Below, piece after piece: positions 24,664 through 31,585 of a stretch of 64,000 bases of DNA. Position 1 is the stretch's first letter. Each line of letters starts with the position of its first letter. The position numbers were made by a program, and so were the translations under genes. The stretch covers positions 1 to 64,000 of the forward strand of contig NZ_AWEZ01000067.1 of NCBI RefSeq assembly GCF_000468755.1, written 5' to 3'. Origin of the DNA: Olsenella profusa F0195. GTDB lineage: Bacteria; Actinomycetota; Coriobacteriia; Coriobacteriales; Atopobiaceae. A model generated the notes under the pieces. The model had not been told where the DNA came from. It saw nothing but the letters and a program-made list of their open reading frames with translations, and searched no databases.

Positions 24664-25284
24664 TTAGGCCATACGGACCTGGACGAGGGCGTTCTTGCCG
24701 CCAGGAACGGCACCCTTGATGAGCATGAGGTTCTGCTCGGCGTCGACGCGAACGAGCTTGAGGTTCTTGACGGTGACGCGCTTGTCGCCCATATGGCCGG
24801 CCATGTGCAGGCCCTTGCGGACGCGGGCGGGGTAGGCGCACTGGCCGATGGAGCCAGGCTTGCGCTGGTTGCGGCTACCGTGGGTCATGGGACCGCGAGA
24901 GAAGTTCCAACGCTTGATGGTGCCCTGGAAGCCCTTGCCCTTGGAGGTGCCGATGACATCGACGGCCTTGATGTCGGCAAAATCCTCGACCGTGACCTTG
25001 TCGCCGCACTTGTGCTCCTCACCGGGGGCAACGCGCACCTCGCGGAGGTAGCGCATGGGCTCAACGCCGTGTGCGTCAAAGTGACCTTGGGCGGGCTTGT
25101 TGACGTGCTTGGGCTTGATGTCTCCGAAGCCGATCTGGACGGCGTCGTAGCCGTCAGTCTCCTTCGTCTTTACCTGCGAGACGGTGCAGGGGCCGGCCTG
25201 GACGACGGTGACGGGAACGACGTTGTCGTCCTCATCCCACACCTGCGTCATCCCGATCTTGCGGCCAAGGATGGTGCTAACCAT
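24664..25284 (-). CDS. rplC: 50S ribosomal protein L3
   Basis: Early-assembly protein reaching into the peptidyl-transferase centre. It has 206 residues, starting MVSTILGRKIGMTQVWDED, with KGKGFQGTIKRWNFSRGPMT and HGSRNQRKPGSIG. It is the first gene of the S10 operon here: rpsJ, which normally precedes it, is missing. GGAAAG precedes the ATG. Confidence 0.97.
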   Translation of the reverse strand: MVSTILGRKIGMTQVWDEDDNVVPVTVVQAGPCTVSQVKTKETDGYDAVQIGFGDIKPKHVNKPAQGHFDAHGVEPMRYLREVRVAPGEEHKCGDKVTVEDFADIKAVDVIGTSKGKGFQGTIKRWNFSRGPMTHGSRNQRKPGSIGQCAYPARVRKGLHMAGHMGDKRVTVKNLKLVRVDAEQNLMLIKGAVPGGKNALVQVRMA

Positions 25285-25419
25285 ACGCTTTCCTTACCCT
25301 CGGTGGTCATGGGACCTGTGAGACAGCTCCTCTGCCCTCCCCAGCGGACCACATCCTGTGTTGCTACACCGCAGGTAGATGTCCTGGACACAGAACGACC
25401 CCCTGAGTGCAGCTCGTTT

Positions 25420-25448
25420 AGTGTACATGCTCGCACGCTCGTTCACAA
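25420..25448 (-). promoter_or_regulatory. Promoter of the S10 operon
   Basis: On the minus strand TTGTGA (25448-25443) and TACACT (25425-25420) are exactly 17 bases apart, giving a leader of about 130 bases before rplC. The leader is GC-rich and could fold, which would suit autogenous control by a ribosomal protein, but no specific L4-type target can be asserted. The remaining sequence up to element D holds no gene. Confidence 0.65.
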
Positions 25449-25598
25449 TCTCTGCGCACAACTTTTTTGGCGTTCTAGCTGCAGCTTGAGTATCCACGGC
25501 GTCGGGCGTCTCCCTGGCCGCACGCGGGGGAGGCGCACGGGAACTGCGCGAGGCGGCCAGGCCTCGTCAGGCGCGCGATGCACGTATCGAGGTGCCGT

Positions 25599-25784
25599 TG
25601 GAGCGTTTTGGGCTGAAGTGCGTGATGGCTGCGGGGCCAAGGGGGCAAAATGGGCGATTCCATCGTCTTGGGATCCCGTCGGAGGCTGTGGTGGCATCCA
25701 TGTAGGTACATAACCGCACATGATGGATGCATTTGGATGGGGTCTCGGCGTAACCCATCACGCACTTCAGCCCAAAACGCTCCA
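25599..25784. repeat. Palindromic element D (variant ends), rplC side of the pilus locus
   Basis: A 186-bp element with a 30-bp perfect terminal inverted repeat (25599-25628 and 25755-25784). The ends share GGAGCG and AAGTGCGTG with elements A, B, C and E, but the middle reads TTTTGGGCTG instead of AAATGGCCCC, and both arms changed together. The interior differs from the other copies. No gene is inside. It lies between the S10 promoter and the Cna-B adhesin gene. Confidence 0.7.
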
Positions 25785-25885
25785 CTGCGGCATAAGATCG
25801 AAGGCCCCGTATGGCAGGAGGGCCCACATCCCTGTGGGCCCTCCCTGCGGCACGTCAGCCCCGCGCTCGTGCCTGTCTGTGCCCG

Positions 25886-27613
25886 TTACTGTTCGCGCCT
25901 GCGCAGGAGAGCCGCAAGGGCGATGCAACCGGTGGCTGCCAGGGCGGCAATGGCCGCGATGGTCATGATGCGGCCGGAGTCATCACTCGTCTGGGGCAGG
26001 TTGTCGCTCGGCCGTCCCGACGCGGGGGAAACGGGCGTGGTGGGCGTATGGGCGTTGGTGATCGTGAAGCCCGTCGTCGCATCGCCCGAGACGGTGGCCG
26101 TGTAGCCCTCGGGCGTGCCCACTTCCTGGACGGTGTAGGCGATGTCGCTGCCATCCTCCCTCTGGAGCAGGTCCGTCCAGGTATGGGTCCACTGGTTGTC
26201 GGCACCCAACGTGACGGGGTCGCCCACGGGCTGTCCGTTGGCGTACAACTGGACCAAGACGGAATCCGGACGGATGCCATCCTGGTCGTTCGCGTCATCC
26301 CAGGCCTTCGTGACCGTAACGGACGTCCTGATGGGCCTGTCAACGACGGTCTGCACGGCCGCGCCGGTGCCGTCCACCGTGAGCGTATATTCCTGGTCGT
26401 TCAGCTCGTAGCCCGCGGGAGCGATCTTCTCCCTGACCGTGTACGTGCCCTGCCTGAGGGCGCCCGAGGTCACCGTGCCATCCGCGCCCGTCGTGAGGTC
26501 GAAGGTCGACCCATCGGGGGACGTCACCGTGAACACAGCGCCAGCCAGCGGCGTCGTGCCATCCTCATCCACCTTGGTGATCCTGATGACGCCGGTATGC
26601 TCCCCGTCACCCGTACCGCCTGAGGCCGCAAGATGGTGGGATGCGGTGGACGTGTAGGTCCTGGTGCCGCCCGTGAGAGTCATCCTGTTGTGCAGCGTCA
26701 TCCCCGGCGTATAGGTCGTGCTGTACTGCAGGAAGTAGGCGTCGCTGGTGTCCCCAAGGCTCAACGTGAACGACTTTCCGTCGGGCGCCATCTGCAGCAT
26801 GCCATCGGCGACGAGCTCATCGGAGGTCCAGCTCTGCAGGGTGTCCGTGACGTCACCGTACTGTGAGTAGTTGACCTTCCTGAGGGAGAAGCTGTCGGCA
26901 ACGTACGTCTGGTTCTGGCCGTCAAGCGAGTCGGTGATGGTGCCATTCTGCAGAGGGGACTTGCTCAGGTTGATGCGCGCCTGCCACGTTGCCTGGTTGG
27001 GGTTGTCCGTGGAGTCGACGCCCCACTTGGCCAGGTGCTCCTCCGTGATCGGCTGGGACCCGGTGACGACGACGCCCGTCTGGGCCGTCGTGGAGTGACC
27101 CGAGACCTCCCCATTGACCGTCACCGTAAAGGTGTTGGGGCTGTCCATCTTGACCTTGGTCTCATCAAAGCGGGAGGCCAGGTGCATGGTGCCCTTGACG
27201 TTGTACCTGTTCTCCACCGCATCGGAGAAGACGACGTGCACCGTGCCGCCCGTGTCACCCGCACCTGGATCGACCGTGGCATGGGCCACGACGTTGCCCT
27301 GCGTGTCCGTGAGGTCGAATTCGCGCGCCGTCGTGTCGGACGGGAACCTCATGTTGTCGGGCAGGGTGACGTCGAAGTAGTCGCCCGCATGGACGTCCGT
27401 GCCGTGGCTACTGGCATCCCAGTCCATTGCCAGGTAGAACGTGCTCGTGTGAAAGACCGAATCCACGTCCTGGTGTTCCAGGTTCTGGATCTTGAGACTC
27501 GTGATCGTGGTGTCAACCACCTTGCCCGCCGCATGGGCGGGGATAGGCATGAGCACCCCCATGCCCAGCGCAAACACGAGCACCGTCAGGAGGCGCAGTC
27601 CCCATCTTACCAT
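25886..27613 (-). CDS. LPXTG-anchored Cna-B/SpaA-domain surface adhesin
   Basis: Predicted wall-anchored adhesin of 575 residues. A signal peptide ends about PIPAHAA. A long N-terminal region of beta-rich sequence resembles collagen-adhesin-type ligand-binding domains. Then come a SpaA-like domain (IRITKVDEDGTTPLAGAVF to PAGYELNDQEYTL), a Cna-B domain (VTVTKAWDDANDQDGIRPDS to FTITNAHTP), and a sorting signal NLPQTS with a hydrophobic span and RRREQ tail. ATG 27613 follows GGAAGAGGAAGA. It lies after the pilus operon terminator with its own promoter. It may be a pilus tip or an independent adhesin; the ligand is unknown. Confidence 0.82.
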   Translation of the reverse strand: MVRWGLRLLTVLVFALGMGVLMPIPAHAAGKVVDTTITSLKIQNLEHQDVDSVFHTSTFYLAMDWDASSHGTDVHAGDYFDVTLPDNMRFPSDTTAREFDLTDTQGNVVAHATVDPGAGDTGGTVHVVFSDAVENRYNVKGTMHLASRFDETKVKMDSPNTFTVTVNGEVSGHSTTAQTGVVVTGSQPITEEHLAKWGVDSTDNPNQATWQARINLSKSPLQNGTITDSLDGQNQTYVADSFSLRKVNYSQYGDVTDTLQSWTSDELVADGMLQMAPDGKSFTLSLGDTSDAYFLQYSTTYTPGMTLHNRMTLTGGTRTYTSTASHHLAASGGTGDGEHTGVIRITKVDEDGTTPLAGAVFTVTSPDGSTFDLTTGADGTVTSGALRQGTYTVREKIAPAGYELNDQEYTLTVDGTGAAVQTVVDRPIRTSVTVTKAWDDANDQDGIRPDSVLVQLYANGQPVGDPVTLGADNQWTHTWTDLLQREDGSDIAYTVQEVGTPEGYTATVSGDATTGFTITNAHTPTTPVSPASGRPSDNLPQTSDDSGRIMTIAAIAALAATGCIALAALLRRREQ

Positions 27614-27883
27614 TCTTCCTCTTCCTTTCCCGGAAACAGGCCCAACGCACAGCCAATGACAGCGAGCCACCAGCTCCCGCAATGACCCGTCGTGGCGACA
27701 CGGAGCATAGGATCAGTCCTCCCCACGAACAGACGCGAAATCCGCCGTGCCCAGCTCACACACGCGAACCACCTGCACTTCCCTTCACATCTCCATATAA
27801 GGACAAGCGCAGACGTCTAGCAGTCAAGACCCTATCCATAGCTTTGTGTCAGCTTCGATGACACTGTCCTCTTACTGAAGTAG

Positions 27884-27913
27884 AACATAGTGTTCCATCA
27901 AACTCCAGGTCAA
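27884..27913 (-). promoter_or_regulatory. Promoter with possible operator for the Cna-B adhesin
   Basis: On the minus strand TTGACC (27913-27908) and TATGTT (27889-27884) are 18 bases apart, in an AT-rich stretch. The -10 overlaps a symmetric GAACA-CTA-TGTTC sequence (27894-27882) that could be an operator. The implied leader is about 265 bases long and contains a GTGTCA / TGACAC hairpin (27846-27864). Confidence 0.5.
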
Positions 27914-28035
27914 TGGATGTTGCTGGGAAGACATAATTATCACTAAGCAACCATCAACCTCAATTGGCTATCAGCTTTCTGCTTCTCAGTTGTTTATGGG
28001 AACCGCCCTGATGCCATAGGTGTGGCCGTCGGAGC

Positions 28036-28066
28036 AAGAAAAGGGTCGAGCAGCTCTGCTCGACCC
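28036..28066 (-). terminator. Terminator of the pilus operon
   Basis: On the minus strand GGGTCGAGCAG (28066-28056) pairs with CTGCTCGACCC (28053-28043), followed by TTTTCTTG. This is a classic intrinsic terminator 35 bases after the minor pilin stop. Confidence 0.85.
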
Positions 28067-28101
28067 TCTATCGACCGACCCTGTTGCGATCGTCTGGGAC
28101 G

Positions 28102-28848
28102 TTACTGGTGACGCGCCGCGCGCTCCCGACGTCTCCGGGATATACCCAGCACGAGCGCGATGGCACCGACGACGCAGATGCCCAGGCTCAGCTGAATCAA
28201 CCCCCACATCGCATCATTCGTCTGGGGAAGCCTGAGGCCTAGGATCGTGGGGCCTGCCGGGGGATTGCTCTGCGGCGTCTCCCCGCCCACGAACGAGTGG
28301 TCGAAGGCAACGCCATCGAGCTTATCGCCCGAGGACAGGTCCTTGACCGTCACCCAGCCCAGCTTGAGACCACCCTCGTCATCGTTCTCTATGGCGACCG
28401 TGATCTCCCACACGGTTCCGTCGACCGTCATGCCGGGCGTCGCGGAGGCGTCGGTCACACAGCGAAGCTGGTAGGTATACACGCCAATGCGCGAAAACGC
28501 GAGGTCGCCGGTGGGCGTCGCGGTGCCTGCGGAGAGCGTGATCTCATATGATGCGTCACCATCCATGGTGAACGCATAGGTGTCCCCCTGCGCGCCGCTG
28601 GGCAGGGGAGCCGTCGCGTCCATGCGCCTGAGCTCATAGTCAAAGGAGGTGTCCAATCCCGCAGGAATGGCACCAGTCTTCGATAGGCTCTGTGTCACCT
28701 CAATGGTGCGTGGTTCAGAGTATGCATCGGTGGCCGCCCATGCACGGGAGGGGGCGCAGTGCAGCGCAAGCATGAACGTGAACGCAAGGGTCCCAAGTAT
28801 CGCAAGAACCTCGTCCCGCGCGCGTAGCTGTCTCGTTGTCGTGCCCAT
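28102..28848 (-). CDS. Minor pilin with Spy0128-like domain and LPQTN sorting signal
   Basis: Secreted, wall-anchored protein of 248 residues. The signal peptide is preceded by a basic N-terminus and ends near SRAWA. One domain resembles the Spy0128 pilin isopeptide-linkage fold (YAFTMDGDASYEITLSAG to HSFVGG). A Pro-rich linker leads to RLPQTN, a hydrophobic helix and an RRRRERAARHQ tail. It follows the class B sortase gene by six bases and is the last gene of the operon, so it is probably a minor or basal pilin. Its sorting motif differs from those of the shaft pilin and the tip adhesin. Confidence 0.78.
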   Translation of the reverse strand: MGTTTRQLRARDEVLAILGTLAFTFMLALHCAPSRAWAATDAYSEPRTIEVTQSLSKTGAIPAGLDTSFDYELRRMDATAPLPSGAQGDTYAFTMDGDASYEITLSAGTATPTGDLAFSRIGVYTYQLRCVTDASATPGMTVDGTVWEITVAIENDDEGGLKLGWVTVKDLSSGDKLDGVAFDHSFVGGETPQSNPPAGPTILGLRLPQTNDAMWGLIQLSLGICVVGAIALVLGISRRRRERAARHQ

Positions 28849-28854
28849 GACGCC

Positions 28855-29781
28855 TTACTCCTTCGAATCACTGTCCGTGGCCTTGGCTCGCCTGCGCGAG
28901 GGTGCTCCGACAACCCAGGCGATCAGCAAGAATATCAGCAGCCCAATGCCAATCCGTGCCCACAGAGCCAGACCCTTCCTCCCTGTGTCTGACAGCGAAC
29001 GATCGACTGCCTGCTGAGCATAGGGATTGTCATACGTCTGATCGGTAATGCGACCGACCACGACATGCCGTTGGTTCGTCCCTGAGCCACATGTCGAAAG
29101 AACGAGCATGTGGTCACTTGCCTGCAGGCCATCGTCCACCCACTGCGTCGCATGTTCCTTGAGATAGGCAAGGAATTCTCCCGTGGAGGGGGATGAACCC
29201 ACAGTCGTGCTGTACACCACCTCATCGTGGGCATCCACCAGCAGATACGCGCACACCTCAACGCCATGGCCCATGCCACTGAAGTAGATGTTGCCGTACC
29301 GGTGCTGCTGAAAGAAGTCAGCGTCCCCATATTTGTCAAGATCGCCAAACATGAGGGAGTTCTCCATGTGGTGGCCGAAGATGACCGTACTTGCATCCGA
29401 GAAGTCCCGCGCGTTGCGCCAGTCTAGGAACAGGGATCCGGAGAGGGCAAACTCACCCTTAGGGTTGGTGTTGAGATACCCCTCGTTATCCTTGCCTTGG
29501 ACGAGCGGGTAGTCGACCCCCGTGCCATAGAGCGTGAGCCATCCGACCACATCGGGGTTCATGGCCTGAAGCTCCGCAAAGCTCGGATCGTCATCGGATG
29601 AGGGTCGATATGAGGCAAAGGTCTCCTCCCCCGCCTGATCCTCCACGCGATTGTTGTCAAGTACCGAATAGGCCGTAAAGAGAACCACGAGCAACAGCAC
29701 GGAAAGGACTATTCCGTCGACCAGCCAGTTTGTGAGCCGGATGGCCCCCTTGGCCAGCCGACGGAATAGCGCGTGCTGCAT
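28855..29781 (-). CDS. Class B sortase
   Basis: Membrane transpeptidase that polymerises or anchors pilins. The 308-residue protein has an N-terminal transmembrane helix (about 20-40), a sortase beta-barrel with catalytic His in IFGHHM, Cys in LVLSTCGSG and Arg in RHVVVGR, and, unusually for a simple class B enzyme, a second hydrophobic helix near the C-terminus followed by a basic tail. The DNNRVEDQAGEE and DYPLVQGKDNEGYLNTN blocks are class B-like. It abuts the shaft pilin gene (two-gene coupling), which makes that its likely substrate. Confidence 0.87.
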   Translation of the reverse strand: MQHALFRRLAKGAIRLTNWLVDGIVLSVLLLVVLFTAYSVLDNNRVEDQAGEETFASYRPSSDDDPSFAELQAMNPDVVGWLTLYGTGVDYPLVQGKDNEGYLNTNPKGEFALSGSLFLDWRNARDFSDASTVIFGHHMENSLMFGDLDKYGDADFFQQHRYGNIYFSGMGHGVEVCAYLLVDAHDEVVYSTTVGSSPSTGEFLAYLKEHATQWVDDGLQASDHMLVLSTCGSGTNQRHVVVGRITDQTYDNPYAQQAVDRSLSDTGRKGLALWARIGIGLLIFLLIAWVVGAPSRRRAKATDSDSKE

Positions 29782-30954
29782 TTACCTCTCGAGCTTCCTC
29801 TTGGCGGTGCCGTAGAGGACCATGCCCGCGACGGCAACCGCTCCCATCAGGACGAAGGGAAGGTTGTTGACGATGAGGCCGGTGGGGGTGATGTCCTGGT
29901 ACTTGTTGGTCATCGTGCCGGTGTTGGTCTTCTCGCCGACGAGCACGCCCTGCTGCGTCGTGACGTTGTTGCCGTTGGCGACGGCGGCATAGGACTGCGT
30001 GTAGCCGTCGACGGAGGCCTCGGAGATCTCGTACTTGGTGCCAACGAGGAGATTGGCGAAGGTGACGCCCTGGGCATCGGCAGCGGTGAACGTGATGGTG
30101 CGGCTCGTGGCGCCAGCGGCGACCGTGCCCGCATCGGTGATGGTGGCACCGCCCTTGACGACGGGGTTGATGGCGTTCAGGACGTCAGCGGCCGTCTTGC
30201 CGGCAGGCAGGACAGAGGGAGCCGTGAAGGTGACGGTGAACGCAAACTGCTTGCTCTTGTCGCCCTGGGCACCCGTGACCGTCTTCGTGACCACAAGGTT
30301 CGTGTTGGGATGGTTGGGGTTGTCGGGGTTGTCGGGGTTGTCGGGGTTGGGGTTGTCCGGCTGGTCGTTCGTGTTCTCGGTGTACTTGTTCTGGTCGAAC
30401 GGGATCGTGTCACCGGAAACCTTGTCGTCGTTGGTGGTCGTGGCCACATCGCCCTTGGCAACGACGACGGCACCGAACTGGAAGCCGCCACCGTCCTTGG
30501 GCACGACGGTCGCGATCAGCGTATAGGTCTGGCCATCAAACTGGAACTCGCCATTGGAGGGGCCATTGGTGACGCTTTGGTTCTCCTTGATGGTCCAGGC
30601 GTACACGCCGGCGTGCGTGAAGTTGCTCGCGTCGGTGGCGCCACCAAACTTGATGGCACCCGTGCCCGTGTTGTTGGCCGTACTCGTCGCATCGCTGAGC
30701 GTGATGTCCTCAACGGTGGCGGCCGGACCGTCGGTGTAGGTCTGCTCGCTGCCGTTGCCCGTGCTCAGGGCCTTGGGCGTGATGGTGTAGCTGAACGTGG
30801 CGGTAACCGTGGACCCCTCGTTCATCTGGAGGGTCTTCCGTACCTGGGGCACCTTGGCGGCATCCGCCGCAAACGCCGGGCTCGCAAACCCAAATGCCGC
30901 AGCCGCAAGTGCCATGACAAGCGCCAGCGCGGTCCACCTTCTGCTCTTTCTCAT
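29782..30954 (-). CDS. Major shaft pilin, Spy0128/FctA-like, ITPTG sorting signal
   Basis: Probable backbone pilin of 390 residues. From ATG 30954 (AAAGGA upstream) a signal peptide ends about SPAFAADAA. Two FctA/Spy0128-like domains follow (about 30-180 and 215-345), joined by a repetitive Asn/Asp/Pro linker with repeats of DNP. Such domains usually carry an internal Lys-Asn isopeptide bond. The C-terminus has ITPTG, a hydrophobic helix and KRKLER. The TPTG-type signal suits class B/pilus sortases rather than a housekeeping LPXTG enzyme. It is followed directly by the sortase gene. Confidence 0.82.
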   Translation of the reverse strand: MRKSRRWTALALVMALAAAAFGFASPAFAADAAKVPQVRKTLQMNEGSTVTATFSYTITPKALSTGNGSEQTYTDGPAATVEDITLSDATSTANNTGTGAIKFGGATDASNFTHAGVYAWTIKENQSVTNGPSNGEFQFDGQTYTLIATVVPKDGGGFQFGAVVVAKGDVATTTNDDKVSGDTIPFDQNKYTENTNDQPDNPNPDNPDNPDNPNHPNTNLVVTKTVTGAQGDKSKQFAFTVTFTAPSVLPAGKTAADVLNAINPVVKGGATITDAGTVAAGATSRTITFTAADAQGVTFANLLVGTKYEISEASVDGYTQSYAAVANGNNVTTQQGVLVGEKTNTGTMTNKYQDITPTGLIVNNLPFVLMGAVAVAGMVLYGTAKRKLER

Positions 30955-31015
30955 ACGTACACGTCCTTTCGCTTGTGCGCGTTCCCGCGCCCTACCTACC
31001 ATATGTAAGCGGATG

Positions 31016-31585
31016 TCAGAAGTTCCTTCTTCTCACAACCGTCATTACCTTGCCTTCGGTTCCCGATTCAATGTCCACCGGACCGTACAGCCTGCTGTCC
31101 TTCGACCCGGTGCGGTTATCGCCCATGACGAACACCTGGCCCTCGCCTACGGTTATGGGATACGAGATCCCTGCCGTGAAGGGCAGCGTCTCCGCATAGA
31201 TGCGGTCCTCGCTCTGGTGGTATCCGTTCACCACCAGCCCGTCACTCGTGAAGTCGACCGTGTCCCCCGCAACCGCAATGACCCTCCTCAGCTCCTTCGT
31301 GCCCCCATCGTCCACCACGATCACATCACCTGCCGCATACTCCTTCTGCAGCCGGTAGTAGACGATGAGGTCCCCCTCTCGAAGCGCGGGATCCATGCTC
31401 CCATCAGGCTGCTGGACCATGCCAAAGAGGAACACGAAGACCATTGCGACGAACCCAAGCACAAACGCGACCTTGAGGACAAGGAGCACGAGCTCCGCGA
31501 CAAGGGAGGGTTCGTGCGCAGGGGCGTCAGCCTCACCGGTGGCGTCCCTCGCTGGCGAGGCCGCATCCATCACATGCCGAGGCAT
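31016..31585 (-). CDS. Pilus-associated type I signal peptidase-like protein
   Basis: Predicted membrane signal peptidase serving pilin export. It has 189 residues with one N-terminal transmembrane helix (about 30-58). The Ser nucleophile region is QQPDGSMDPAL, and the GDNRTGSKDSRLYGPV box of the family is intact. At the position of the general-base Lys the sequence reads ELRRVIAVAGD, with Arg where KR is expected. The enzyme may still act, use another base, or be a chaperone-like relative such as streptococcal SipA. ATG 31585 shares one base with the upstream stop (TGATG); a GTG at 31588 is an alternative. Confidence 0.75.
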   Translation of the reverse strand: MPRHVMDAASPARDATGEADAPAHEPSLVAELVLLVLKVAFVLGFVAMVFVFLFGMVQQPDGSMDPALREGDLIVYYRLQKEYAAGDVIVVDDGGTKELRRVIAVAGDTVDFTSDGLVVNGYHQSEDRIYAETLPFTAGISYPITVGEGQVFVMGDNRTGSKDSRLYGPVDIESGTEGKVMTVVRRRNF

